DNA of 64,000 nt from Microbacterium hydrocarbonoxydans (GCF_904831005.1 NZ_LR882982.1:1240001-1304000); one strand, 5' to 3'. Shown: positions 25,919 to 34,600, counted from the stretch's first letter. A program made the numbers and translations. Notes: generated from the letters alone by a model not told the origin.

Positions 25919-27433
25919 TCACTTCTCTGCGGCGACGGTGACGCCGGCGAGGTCGATGCGCGAGTTGATCGAATCCTCGGGGAAGCCCGAGACGAGGGGG
26001 CTCACCGCTGTGATCGTCGCGCCGTTGTACAGCCAGTCGGCAGCGTGGTCCTCGGAGACGATCCGTGCGGCCTCTGCCAGCAGGTCTGCAGAAGCGTCGG
26101 GGTCGACTTCGGCCAGCGCCTGCGCGTACAGAGCCTGCACCTCGGCGTTGTCATAGCCGAAGTAGTACTCGGGGTCCGCGAAGTTGCCGAAGTCGCGGGG
26201 TTCGACGTGCAGCACGAAACTCAGGTCGTAGTCGTGGTTCGTGTACACGTCTTCCAACCAGGCCGGGAACTCGACGGAGTCGACCTTGAGCGTCACCCCG
26301 ACCTTCTGGAAGTCCGAGATGAGCACCTTGGGCACCGTGGTGCCGTAGAACGTGGGGATCGTGAGCGTCAGCTCGAGGTCTTCCTGGCCGGCCTCGGCGA
26401 GCAGCTCCTTGGCCTTCTCGGGGTCGTACGAGATCACGTCGGAGAGGTCCTCATAGCCCGGATCGAGCTCGGGGATCGGTCCGTACAGCGCGGTGCCCGA
26501 GCCGACGGCCTCGATGAGCGCGTCGTGATCGATCGCGAGGCGCAGAGCCTCACGCACGCGCACATCGTCGAGCGGCGCTTTGGCGTTGTTGAAGGCGAGG
26601 GTGGCCTTGTCGGTCGTGCGTCCCGTGGTCAACGTGAAGGAGTCCTCGAGCTGGGGAGCCAGGTTCGGATCCACCGCGGTGAGCACCTGGACGCCGCCGT
26701 CGAGTGCCGCGTTCACGCCGGCCGAGAAGTCGGGGATGTACTGGAACTCGACCTCGGCCACTCCGGCCGGTTCGCCCCAGTAGGTGTCGTTGCGGGCGAA
26801 GGTGATCGCGTTTCCCTTGCTCCACCGGCTCAGAGTGAAGGGTCCGGTCCCGTTCTCGGCCGTCTTGAGATCGGAGGTGTCGCCGGTCTGGAAGACGAGA
26901 CCCGCAGGGCCCGTCAGGGAGAACAGGAAGTTCTGGTTCGGGGCGGTCAGCACGATCTGCACGGTGGCCGGGTCGGGAGCGGTGATCTGTGCGACCGAGG
27001 CGAACTCCGCGTTGCCCTGAAGCGTCGCATCCGTGCGCACGGCCTCGTAGGACGAGACGACGTCGGCGGACGTGAGCGGGGTGCCGTTGTGGAAGGTGAT
27101 GCCCTCGTTCAGTGTGAACGTGTAGGTGAGCCCATCGGACGACACCTCGTAGTCGCTCGCGAGGCGAGGAACGATCTCGTTCTCCTCGTCGCGGCTGACC
27201 AGCCCCTCGTAGATGTTGTCGATCAGGATCTGCTCCAGAGCAGCACCGCTCGTGCGGCGGATGTCGAGGTTGGTGGGTTCGAGGACGAGACCCACCTGCA
27301 GGGTGGCATCCGGGTCGGGGTCTCCGACCGGGGTGGTGGCCTCGGGCTCGGCGGTGCCTGTGCAGGCGCTGAGGATGACGGCGCTCGCCGCGATCACGGA
27401 GATCAGCGCGAGACGTCGCGTGCGTCGGAACAT
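25919..27433 (-). CDS. ABC transporter solute-binding lipoprotein, family 5 (peptide/nickel type)
   Basis: A 504-residue extracytoplasmic lipoprotein with a basic N-terminus, hydrophobic stretch and lipobox LSAC with Cys24. The mature part shows the SBP family 5 pattern (VGLVLEPTNLDI..., GLTYTFTLNEGITFHNGTPLTSADVV). It is the first gene of a five-gene operon for import of peptides, nickel-like chelates or opines; the ligand is not evident. The start is preceded by GAGAGGAAACACTCC. A TAGGCT hexamer about 47 bases upstream (27480-27485, minus strand) is a possible -10. Confidence 0.92.
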   Translation of the reverse strand: MFRRTRRLALISVIAASAVILSACTGTAEPEATTPVGDPDPDATLQVGLVLEPTNLDIRRTSGAALEQILIDNIYEGLVSRDEENEIVPRLASDYEVSSDGLTYTFTLNEGITFHNGTPLTSADVVSSYEAVRTDATLQGNAEFASVAQITAPDPATVQIVLTAPNQNFLFSLTGPAGLVFQTGDTSDLKTAENGTGPFTLSRWSKGNAITFARNDTYWGEPAGVAEVEFQYIPDFSAGVNAALDGGVQVLTAVDPNLAPQLEDSFTLTTGRTTDKATLAFNNAKAPLDDVRVREALRLAIDHDALIEAVGSGTALYGPIPELDPGYEDLSDVISYDPEKAKELLAEAGQEDLELTLTIPTFYGTTVPKVLISDFQKVGVTLKVDSVEFPAWLEDVYTNHDYDLSFVLHVEPRDFGNFADPEYYFGYDNAEVQALYAQALAEVDPDASADLLAEAARIVSEDHAADWLYNGATITAVSPLVSGFPEDSINSRIDLAGVTVAAEK

Positions 27434-27526
27434 GGAGTGTTTCCTCTCGGGGCGGCGATTGCTGTGTGCCGGTGGAACGAGCCTAGGGAAGAACGGGGGA
27501 GGAGGGCGCGGATTCGGAACGAATCG

Positions 27527-28441
27527 TCACAGTGCGGATGCCGCCCTCGAGATCAGTGCGGCGAGCTGCACCGGCGCGGTCTCCTGCACGTTGTGGGTGG
27601 CGTCGAGGCTGAGGACCTCGGCGTGCGGCAGTCGGGCCGCGAAATCCTGCGCGTCGTCGACGCTCACGAACCCGCGTTCCGCGCGCACCAGAGTCACCGG
27701 AACCTGGGCCATCGCAAGATCGCCCCAGCCCGTCGAGCTCAGGGGCGACGGGGCGTCGGCTTCACCGGGGGCATGCGCGGCCAGAGCCTGGGCCGCGAGG
27801 TGAGCGAAATGGTGCTTCCATTCGATCCGTCCGTCGGGGCGCACGCGAGTGTTCAGGAACACTCCGCGCTCTGTCTCGGGCCGTGTGCCGCCGAAGCCCA
27901 GCGACATCGCGCGCTCGACGAGCTCGTCCCTCGTCGCGAAATCGGTCGGTCCCGCGTAGAACTCGCGCAGGGCGGCGGGGCCCGCGGAGGTGTCGATGCC
28001 GGGGGTGATGTCGACCACGAACAGTCCCGCGACCAGGTCGGGGCGGTGCGCGGCGAGTGCGGCGGCCGTCAGGCCGCCGAGCGATTGACCGACCAGGAGC
28101 TGGGGCGTGTCTGCCCACTCTTCGAGCGCGTCGGCCACGTCGACAGCGAGATTGCGGGGCGAGTAGTCCGCATCATCGCGCCAGGAGGAGTCGCCGTGTC
28201 CGGTGAGATCGATCGCGAGCACCGGCATCCCGAGGGCGAGCACGGTCGTGTCCCAGGTGTGCGCATTGAGTCCGGCACCGTGAAGGAGCGTGATGCGGGG
28301 GGATCCCGCGCCGTAGCGGAGCGCGCTGAGATGCCGGCCGTCAGGGAGGCGGTGGGTCACGCGCTCGACCGTCGGAGGCTCGACTCCGAACACGTCGGCC
28401 TGCGCGGGAAGATAACTGAACTCGGAGATGTCGATCGCCAC
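27527..28441 (-). CDS. Alpha/beta-hydrolase
   Basis: A 304-residue alpha/beta-hydrolase: LLHGAGLNAHTWD oxyanion loop, nucleophile elbow GQSLGG (Ser about residue 125), an acidic residue after strand 7 and the catalytic His in DATHNVQET near the C-terminus. The GTG at 28441 is chosen because GGGAGAATATCCAC precedes it. Substrate unknown: the protein could be an esterase, epoxide hydrolase-like enzyme or lactonase. It is divergent from the AhpD-like gene, sharing a 177-base intergenic region. Confidence 0.85.
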   Translation of the reverse strand: MAIDISEFSYLPAQADVFGVEPPTVERVTHRLPDGRHLSALRYGAGSPRITLLHGAGLNAHTWDTTVLALGMPVLAIDLTGHGDSSWRDDADYSPRNLAVDVADALEEWADTPQLLVGQSLGGLTAAALAAHRPDLVAGLFVVDITPGIDTSAGPAALREFYAGPTDFATRDELVERAMSLGFGGTRPETERGVFLNTRVRPDGRIEWKHHFAHLAAQALAAHAPGEADAPSPLSSTGWGDLAMAQVPVTLVRAERGFVSVDDAQDFAARLPHAEVLSLDATHNVQETAPVQLAALISRAASAL

Positions 28442-28618
28442 GTGGATATTCTCCCTGGCACGACGGTCGTCGAGAAATGCAGGAGCAGAATGCGAATGCG
28501 GGAGGCGGTAACGCTTCCAGTTTTGGTCATGGATTACTTTGAATGCTTGTGGAAACGCATTTCCCTGAAGTCGCGGGCGTTCAGGTCGCGGCTTGCATGA
28601 CGGAATATCATGGGACCC
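28442..28618. promoter_or_regulatory. Divergent promoter region with an inverted repeat
   Basis: This 177-base region is unusually A+T-rich for the window. It contains GGAAACGCATTTCC (28551-28564), with 5-bp arms, as a possible operator, and TATCAT (28606-28611) seven bases before the ATG of the AhpD-like gene. No regulator gene adjoins it. Confidence 0.4.
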
Positions 28619-29095
28619 ATGAGCGAGACGCGAGTGCACCTCTCCAAGACCGAGCCTGCGGCCTATCAGGCGCTCGATGCCTTCGCGCGGACGGTCGGCA
28701 AGATCTGCGCCGAGAACGGCATCGACGATCGACTCAAAGAGATCGTCATGATCCACTGCTCCCAGCTCAACGGATGCAGCTTCTGCACCCGACTGCACGT
28801 CGATCGGGCGCTCGCCGCCGGGCTCGACACCGACACGCTCATGCAGATCGCCACCTGGCGAGAGAGCGGCGTGTTCAGTGAGCGCGAGCAGGCCGCGCTC
28901 GAGCTCGCCGAGGCCTTCACCTTCATCGCGGAAGACGGGATCTCCGACGACGTGTACGACCGCGTCGGCAGCGTCTTCACCGAGAAGGAGTATGCGGCGC
29001 TGAGCTGGGCGTGCGTGTCGATCAATGCGTTCAATCGCATCGTGGTCGCCGGCCGCTATTCCGTTCCCCCGCGCGAGCGGCAGGAGCAGGCATGA
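28619..29095 (+). CDS. AhpD-like carboxymuconolactone decarboxylase family protein
   Basis: A 158-residue all-helical protein with the AhpD-type redox motif C53-S-F-C56-x3-H60. Members of this branch act as alkylhydroperoxidases, using the CxxC pair, rather than as true decarboxylases. The ATG at 28619 is preferred to the ATG nine bases earlier because TATCAT ends seven bases before it (leaderless type). It overlaps the phosphatase gene by four bases, so the two form an operon. Confidence 0.85.
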   Translation: MSETRVHLSKTEPAAYQALDAFARTVGKICAENGIDDRLKEIVMIHCSQLNGCSFCTRLHVDRALAAGLDTDTLMQIATWRESGVFSEREQAALELAEAFTFIAEDGISDDVYDRVGSVFTEKEYAALSWACVSINAFNRIVVAGRYSVPPRERQEQA

Positions 29096-29826
29096 CCGTT
29101 CTCGACGTCGAGGGCGTCACGAACGTCCGAGACGTCGGGGGGATGCCCGCACGGGGAGGGCGGATCCGCTCCGGGGTGCTGCTTCGATCCGGTCAGCTCT
29201 CGGGCGTGAGCACTTCTGGCGCAGAGACGGTGCGCCGAGCGGTCGCGCACATCATCGACCTGCGCGACGGCGAGGAGGTCGCTGCTGAGCCCACAGAGAT
29301 CCCTGGGCCCGACACGACCCACCTGCCTCTGTTCCTCGGTTCCGTACGATCGTTCTTCGAGAACGACACGAGCCTCGAGGATCTCTATCTGCACCTGCTC
29401 GAGGAGAGCGGTGAGCGGCTCGTCGAGGCGATCCGCATCATCGCCCAGGGGGACCCGACCCTCGTGCACTGCACCGTGGGGAAGGACCGCACGGGGGTCA
29501 CCGTCGCGCTCGCGCTCGCCGCCGTCGACGCAGATCGGGAGGCGATAGTCGCGGACTACGCACTCACCGAGTCGCAGCTGCCGCCCGAGCGATCACGCAA
29601 CATCGTCGCGTATCTGCGTTCGCGGCATCCTGAGGCTGTGCACGCCGTCGCGCTGGCCACGGAGTCGCCCGCACCGGTGATGCGCGCCCTGCTGGAGGGC
29701 GTCGACGCCCGCTGGGGGTCGGCCGCCGACTACCTGCGGGCCAACGGCATGACGGATGCAGAGCTGGACGCGCTGCGCGAGGCTCTCGTCGAGCCTGCGG
29801 CGAATTCGGAGCCCGACCAAGGTTAG
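29092..29826 (+). CDS. Protein-tyrosine/serine phosphatase (MptpB/DUF442-like)
   Basis: A 244-residue phosphatase with the P-loop HCTVGKDRTG (Cys127, Arg133: C-x5-R) followed by the K-D pair seen in the Mycobacterium PtpB / Y-phosphatase 3 family. The N-terminus VTNVRDVGGMPA...G and the IDLRDGEEV strand are family hallmarks. It probably dephosphorylates phosphotyrosine, phosphoserine or phosphoinositides. It overlaps the AhpD-like gene (ATGA). Its last codons overlap the iron box of the next gene. Confidence 0.9.
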   Translation: MTVLDVEGVTNVRDVGGMPARGGRIRSGVLLRSGQLSGVSTSGAETVRRAVAHIIDLRDGEEVAAEPTEIPGPDTTHLPLFLGSVRSFFENDTSLEDLYLHLLEESGERLVEAIRIIAQGDPTLVHCTVGKDRTGVTVALALAAVDADREAIVADYALTESQLPPERSRNIVAYLRSRHPEAVHAVALATESPAPVMRALLEGVDARWGSAADYLRANGMTDAELDALREALVEPAANSEPDQG

Positions 29827-29836
29827 GCAACCCTTC
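29818..29836 (+). promoter_or_regulatory. IdeR/DtxR-type iron box over the SIP gene promoter
   Basis: The 19-mer CAAGGTTAGGCAACCCTTC matches 13 of 19 positions of the DtxR/IdeR consensus TTAGGTTAGGCTAACCTAA. It covers the candidate -35 TTAGGC (29823-29828), which is 16 bases from the -10 TATCAT (29845-29850). Iron-loaded IdeR/DmdR would therefore repress the gene in iron-replete cells. Confidence 0.65.
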
Positions 29837-29859
29837 GCCTGGTGTATCATGGACACATC

Positions 29860-30330
29860 ATGAGCACCTCCCTCGACACACGCAGCACGCGCGCAGAGCG
29901 CCGTGCCGCACGTCGCCGTGCACATCACCTCGTGACGGCGGATGAGAACTCACTGCTCGAACTCGAGACGTTCCTCGCCACGCTGCCGCTGTGCGCCTCA
30001 GGTCGAGTGTTCATCGAGGTCGCCGAGGCTGCCGACATCACGACGATCGAAGCACCCGCACGCATGACCGTGACCTGGCTCGCCCGCTCCGAGCGGTCGG
30101 GCGCCGTCGGCTCGGGGCGCTCATGCTCGCAGGGTGAGGCTCTTGCGCGAGCGACCTGCGCCTGGGCGGACGAGATGCTCTGCGACGCCGAACTCGAGAC
30201 GAACATCACGCTTCTCGGCGGCTACCTCGGTACCGCAGACATCGTCGATCACCTCACGGGCACGCTCGGGATCTCGCCTTCGACGATCTACGCGCCCGAG
30301 CGATTCGGACTCCTGTCGACCGACCGTTGA
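29860..30330 (+). CDS. SIP-domain protein (siderophore-interacting, small form)
   Basis: A 156-residue protein whose core (ETFLATLPLCASGRVFIEVAEAADI) resembles the C-terminal NAD(P)-binding domain of siderophore-interacting ferric reductases, without the FAD domain. Small SIP-only proteins are common in Microbacteriaceae and may assist release of iron from siderophores. An IdeR-type box upstream supports an iron role. The ATG at 29860 has no ribosome binding site and lies about ten bases after a TATCAT -10, so it may be leaderless. Its 3' end overlaps the convergent zincin-like gene by 43 bases. Confidence 0.75.
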   Translation: MSTSLDTRSTRAERRAARRRAHHLVTADENSLLELETFLATLPLCASGRVFIEVAEAADITTIEAPARMTVTWLARSERSGAVGSGRSCSQGEALARATCAWADEMLCDAELETNITLLGGYLGTADIVDHLTGTLGISPSTIYAPERFGLLSTDR

Positions 30331-30767
30331 GTGCGGGGGCGACGCACGTAGTTGCCGTCTTCCAGCCCGGCCTCGATCTCGAAGCGGTTGCGCAGCGGGT
30401 CTCGACCGGCGAACAGATACAGCACCGGCAGTAGGGCGCCGTAGCGGAGCCACTGAGCCTTGTGCACGGCCTCATGACGCAGCACGGCGTCGGTGGGTCG
30501 CGCATCGCCGGTGAGGAAGCACCCTCCCACGCACACTCCGCCGCGATTGAACGTCCACCGAGGCATACCGCGGAAGATCCAGAGGCCTCCGCGTCGCTCG
30601 ACGGGACCGGTGCTCCACAGCGATCCCCAGAGCCAGCCCACGGCCGTACCCCACCGATAGCCCAGGCGGCTGAGGGGGGAGCGGAGCAGGAACGAGGGGA
30701 TGCGTCGATCGAAGCGCCGTCCCTCGGCGAGGATGCGCTCGGCGGTCGAACGCCAGTCGTCGTTCAC
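30288..30767 (-). CDS. Zincin-like putative metallopeptidase (HExxH protein)
   Basis: A 159-residue protein of unrecognised family. It contains H98-E-A-V-H102, the HExxH zinc-binding motif, followed about 35 residues later by FEIEAGLED, where a Glu could be the third ligand. This resembles small DUF4157-like or eCIS-type zincins. Upstream is a tryptophan- and glycine-rich segment (WGTAVGWLWGSLW) that may be membrane-associated. Similar proteins may carry misleading 'Fe-S oxidoreductase' names. The GTG start overlaps the arginase-family stop (GTGA). The 3' end overlaps the SIP gene. Confidence 0.6.
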   Translation of the reverse strand: MNDDWRSTAERILAEGRRFDRRIPSFLLRSPLSRLGYRWGTAVGWLWGSLWSTGPVERRGGLWIFRGMPRWTFNRGGVCVGGCFLTGDARPTDAVLRHEAVHKAQWLRYGALLPVLYLFAGRDPLRNRFEIEAGLEDGNYVRRPRTQRSVDRSPNRSGA

Positions 30768-31567
30768 GCCACGGCTCCGATCAGTCGCAGCAGTGCGCCC
30801 AGGTCGTCGACGGCATCGGCCGGTGAACGCGGTGCGAAACCGGCGATCGTCGCTCCTGCCAGCGGAATGCGCTCCCGCAGCGTGCGGATCGCGGCGCTCA
30901 CCGCAGCGGGTGAGAGCCCGAAGGGCACCGAGGATGACACTCCGGCGAACTCTGCAGGGTCGAGCACATCGACATCGATGTGCACCCAGACGCGGCGGGC
31001 CCCGGTCGATGCGACGGCATCGGCGAGCGCATCGACGCGCTCCAGGTCCTGCACCGACAGCTGGACGAGATCGTCGAGGACCTCGACCTCGGCGTCGTCG
31101 AGATTGCGCATGCCCACCGCGATCACGCGGTCGCGGGGCACGCCGGGCGACAGGGCGAGCTGCGGTTCGCCTTCGCCGAGGATCGCCCGCAGCGCCATTC
31201 CCGAGAAGGCGCCGGAGGGAGAGGTCTCGGGAGTGTGCAGGTCGGCGTGGGCGTCGAACCAGACGACCGCGACGTCGTCTGTCCCTCCGGGTAGAGCAGC
31301 GAGAGCGGCGACCGTCACGCTGCAATCGCCGCCGATCACGACGGTCCCCTCGGTCTCTGCCGCCGCGACCTGCTCACGGGTGCGAAGCAGCGAGCTCAGC
31401 CTGCGAACGCCCGTTCCGAGCGACTCGCCGGCCTCGACGGGCACGTCGAGCACGGTGGTCGCGGCACGGGGGAGGTCGCCGGCGATCGCGGACGCGCCGT
31501 CGACGAGGAGCATCGCGCGGGCGGCAGGGGATCCCTGCCACTGCGGGACGACGAGGAATCGCACCAT
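30764..31567 (-). CDS. Arginase/agmatinase/formiminoglutamase (ureohydrolase) family protein
   Basis: A 267-residue ureohydrolase-fold protein with three metal motifs: GGDCS (79-83), WFDAHADLH (103-111) and HIDVDVLDP near residue 190. The first motif is normally GGDHS; the metal-binding His is replaced by Cys82, so metal content or substrate may differ from true arginases. It probably hydrolyses a guanidino or formimino compound. The ATG at 31567 follows GGAGG with five-base spacing. It is coupled to the zincin-like gene. Confidence 0.85.
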   Translation of the reverse strand: MVRFLVVPQWQGSPAARAMLLVDGASAIAGDLPRAATTVLDVPVEAGESLGTGVRRLSSLLRTREQVAAAETEGTVVIGGDCSVTVAALAALPGGTDDVAVVWFDAHADLHTPETSPSGAFSGMALRAILGEGEPQLALSPGVPRDRVIAVGMRNLDDAEVEVLDDLVQLSVQDLERVDALADAVASTGARRVWVHIDVDVLDPAEFAGVSSSVPFGLSPAAVSAAIRTLRERIPLAGATIAGFAPRSPADAVDDLGALLRLIGAVA

Positions 31568-31586
31568 GGTGCCTCCAGCTGTGAAA

Positions 31587-31627
31587 GGGCGGATGCCCCG
31601 GAGCACTCGGCTCCGGGGCATCCGCCC
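31587..31627 (-). terminator. Terminator hairpin of pspA
   Basis: A perfect 18-bp stem (31587-31604 with 31610-31627) and a 5-base loop lie just after the pspA stop and before the arginase-family gene on the same strand. Confidence 0.75.
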
Positions 31628-31633
31628 GATGTG

Positions 31634-32377
31634 TCAGGACCCTTCGATCGCCCCACGAGGAGCGGAGCCGCCGGCCTTCAGCTCGGCGAGACGAGCCTCG
31701 ACCTCGGTGAGCTCACCGAGGTCTTCCAGGCTCTCGAACTGCGCGTCGAGGCTCGACGCGGCGAGCTCGATCTTGCCCTGGGCGAGTGCCTCCTGACGCC
31801 GGACCTTGTCTTCGAAACGACCCAGTTCGCTGGTCGGGTCGAGCACGTTGATCGACGAGACGGCATCCTGCACCTTGGTCTGCGCCTCGGCGACCTTGGC
31901 GCGGGCGAGCAGTTCGCTGCGCTTGTTCTTCAGCTCGCCGAGCTTGTCCTTCATGCCGTTGAGGCCGGACTTGAGCTTGTCGACGATCTCGGTCTGCGCA
32001 GCGATCTGCGGCTCGGCGCCTGTGGCCTCGCGCTCGGCGCTGATCTGGCGCTGGAGAGCGATCTTGGCGAGGCTGTCGAACTTGTCGGCGTCTGCCGCGT
32101 TGCCGCTCGAGCGCATCTCATCGGCCTTGCGGCTCGCGGCGAGAGCCTTGTTGCCCCACTCGGTGGCCGACTGGACGTCTTCTTCGTGGTCCCGCTCGAG
32201 CAGGCGGAGGTTGCCGATGGTCTCGGCGATCGCCGACTCGGCATCGGCGATGCTGTTGGTGTAATCGCGAACGAGCTGGTCGATCATCTTCTGCGGGTCT
32301 TCCGCGGAGTCGAGCAGCGAGTTGATGTTCGCCCGGACGAGGGTCGAGATACGTCCGAAGATGGACTGCTTGGTCAT
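31634..32377 (-). CDS. pspA: PspA/IM30 family membrane-stress protein
   Basis: A 247-residue, almost wholly coiled-coil protein with the PspA/Vipp1 N-terminal amphipathic helix (SIFGRISTLVRANINSLLDSAEDPQKMIDQLVRDY). PspA coats and stabilises damaged inner membrane as ESCRT-III-like polymers. The ATG follows CTGAAAGGAACACAGC. It lies 55 bases after the TPM-domain gene on the same strand and ends at a strong terminator, so the two probably form an operon dealing with envelope stress. Confidence 0.92.
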   Translation of the reverse strand: MTKQSIFGRISTLVRANINSLLDSAEDPQKMIDQLVRDYTNSIADAESAIAETIGNLRLLERDHEEDVQSATEWGNKALAASRKADEMRSSGNAADADKFDSLAKIALQRQISAEREATGAEPQIAAQTEIVDKLKSGLNGMKDKLGELKNKRSELLARAKVAEAQTKVQDAVSSINVLDPTSELGRFEDKVRRQEALAQGKIELAASSLDAQFESLEDLGELTEVEARLAELKAGGSAPRGAIEGS

Positions 32378-32432
32378 GCTGTGTTCCTTTCAGAGGGTCG
32401 GAATCGATGTCTGGGAGTCGATGCGCGTGCGT

Positions 32433-34478
32433 TCAGAAGCGGCGTCCTCCGGAGCGGCCGCTGCGGCCGCTGGAGCGACTGCCGCCGCCTCCGCCGAAAC
32501 CTGAGCTGCGGAATCCGCCGCCGCCGCTGGAACGCCAGCTGCTGCGGCGTGAAGAACCTCCGCCTCCGCCACCGGAGAGGAGCCCGCCGATGATGCCGCC
32601 GAGGATGTCGCCGCCGAGGCCGGAGCCACCGGACGAGGATCCGCCGCCGAAGATGCTTCCGCCTCCGCCGCCCCAGCCGCTCTCGTAGCGGCTCGGGTTC
32701 ATGGCTTCGACGTCTGCCTGCGCGGATGAGGTGGCCTGTCGGGCGAGCTCGAGTGCGCGTCCGGCCTCGGTGAGCGCCGCCTCCGGATTCGAGGATCGCA
32801 GGCTCACGGCCTGAGTGAGAGTCGCGTCCGCCTGCGACAGACGGGTGCGAGCGGTCGAGCCGACTGTACCCCGTCGAGTCTCGATGTACTCGCGCGCTGC
32901 GCGGATCTCGGAGCCCGCCTGCGTCAGCGTCTGCTCGAGCAGCTGCTGGGTGCGCCGTGCACGTTCTGCGGCCTGGGTGCCCTGCGCGATCGCGGCGTCT
33001 ATCTGGGCGTTCGCGGCGCTGAGCGCCTCGAGCACCCGCTGCGGACTGCGGGACGTTCCCTCGAGGGCGGCCTGCGCGGTCTGCAGCTGCTGCGCGGTCG
33101 CGGCAGCGACGGCACCGATCGCACCAGCCGCGTCGGGGAGCTGCTGCGCGGCGGCGATGTCGGCCTGCAGCTCGGCGACCAGCGCGCGCGCCTGCGACTC
33201 GATGCGGGAGAGCTCGGCTCCCAGTTCGGTGATGGCCGCGACCAGCTGCGTCGCCTGAGCGACGGACTGCTCGGCCGTGCGGATCGCGAAGGCGGCCTCG
33301 CCGGTGCGGCCGGCTGCGATCGCCTGCTGCGCTGCCTCGATCGAGCGATCGGCGAGGGCAGCTCTCTCATCGGCCTGCACGGGATTGTCGGTGACGGTGC
33401 TCAGCGCCGAAGAGTCGTACACGGCGGAGAGCCCGGCCAGCGCCGACCCGGCACCGGAGAGAACCGGTGCGAGTGCGGCTCGCTCGCCGCGCACCCGTTC
33501 GAGTTCTTGCGGGGCGTTCTGCTCGAGCCGGCGAAGTGCGTCGAACGCCTCGGTGTTCTGGTCGAGGACGTCGTCGATCTCGTCGCACAGCCGGATGATG
33601 CGGATGTGCCACGCACGGCGATCGTGGACCGTGTCCTCGACCTCGTCGTCGAGCTTCTGCTTGAGGTCGAAGGCTTCCGACATCTTGGCCTTCGCGGTCT
33701 CGAGCGCCCCGCTGAACTCGGAGGTCGCGGCATCGCCGAACTGCGCCACGGCGAAGCCGAGCTCCTCCCTGCTCGAGGTGATCGCATCATCGGCCTGCAC
33801 GAGTGCGGCCCCTGCCTGCGTCTGCACCTGGTCGTCGGTCAGGGTGGAGAACGGATCGTTCGGATCGGGCTTCTCGGGCATGGCTCCGCGCCTGCGGATC
33901 TCGGCGTTGCGGCGCGAGCGGCGCACGAGGGCGATGATGAGCCACACGATCAGACCGAGCGCGATCACGGCGACCACGATCAGAGCGGCCCGCAGCGCCC
34001 CCGCACCGCCGTCGCCCTCGATCTCGTCGGCGGCGAGGACGATCATGCCCTCCCAGTCGTCCTGCGCGGCCAGGCCCTGGATCTTGTCTTCCACGTCATC
34101 GAGCTTGCTGTCGCTGAGCGGGCCGTCGGGCGCTGCCGAGATGTAGTAGCTGCGCCCGTCGACCGCGATCGCGAGCAGATACTGCTCGGATCCCAGGTTG
34201 TTGTTCTCGGCGACGGTATCGGCCCATGCGACGTTGTCGGACGGCGAGGTGAAGTCGTCGACCAGGACGACGAAGAGGTCGGATGACGAATTCTCGCTGA
34301 GGGTCTGGAGTCGCGCCTCGACGGCGTCCTCTTGGCTGGGGGTGAGGACGTCGGCATCGTCGGTCACGTATCCCGAGTCGAGCGTCACCGGTTCGGTCGC
34401 CGACGCAGCCGAGATCGAGAGCGTTCCTGCGGCCGCCGCCGCGGTGAGTGCGGCCAGCGCCAGCCACCGTGTCTTCAT
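32433..34478 (-). CDS. TPM-domain membrane protein with long coiled coil and Gly/Ser-rich tail
   Basis: A 681-residue protein with a signal peptide (about 1-27), an extracytoplasmic TPM (DUF477) domain to about 165 (GYVTDDADVLTPSQED start), one transmembrane helix at about 175-200, then a cytoplasmic helical and Ala/Gln-rich region of some 400 residues, and a C-terminal tail of about 80 residues made mostly of Gly, Ser and Arg. TPM proteins assist membrane protein turnover, and their pairing with PspA is frequent in actinobacteria. The ATG at 34478 follows GGAGGGAAGACG. Membrane quality control is the inferred role. Confidence 0.88.
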   Translation of the reverse strand: MKTRWLALAALTAAAAAGTLSISAASATEPVTLDSGYVTDDADVLTPSQEDAVEARLQTLSENSSSDLFVVLVDDFTSPSDNVAWADTVAENNNLGSEQYLLAIAVDGRSYYISAAPDGPLSDSKLDDVEDKIQGLAAQDDWEGMIVLAADEIEGDGGAGALRAALIVVAVIALGLIVWLIIALVRRSRRNAEIRRRGAMPEKPDPNDPFSTLTDDQVQTQAGAALVQADDAITSSREELGFAVAQFGDAATSEFSGALETAKAKMSEAFDLKQKLDDEVEDTVHDRRAWHIRIIRLCDEIDDVLDQNTEAFDALRRLEQNAPQELERVRGERAALAPVLSGAGSALAGLSAVYDSSALSTVTDNPVQADERAALADRSIEAAQQAIAAGRTGEAAFAIRTAEQSVAQATQLVAAITELGAELSRIESQARALVAELQADIAAAQQLPDAAGAIGAVAAATAQQLQTAQAALEGTSRSPQRVLEALSAANAQIDAAIAQGTQAAERARRTQQLLEQTLTQAGSEIRAAREYIETRRGTVGSTARTRLSQADATLTQAVSLRSSNPEAALTEAGRALELARQATSSAQADVEAMNPSRYESGWGGGGGSIFGGGSSSGGSGLGGDILGGIIGGLLSGGGGGGSSRRSSWRSSGGGGFRSSGFGGGGGSRSSGRSGRSGGRRF

Positions 34479-34587
34479 CGTCTTCCCTCCGACCGGCAGC
34501 CGAGCCCCATGGCACGAGTCTATGCACAGAGTCCGACACGCGACAGGTTCCGCGCGGGGATAGCCGTTCGCCCTCAGCGGAGACACA

Positions 34588-34593
34588 TACGCT
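34588..34593 (+). promoter_or_regulatory. -10 element (TACGCT) of the DUF3097 gene
   Basis: TACGCT, seven bases, then the ATG at 34601. Confidence 0.4.
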
Positions 34594-34600
34594 GGATGGC

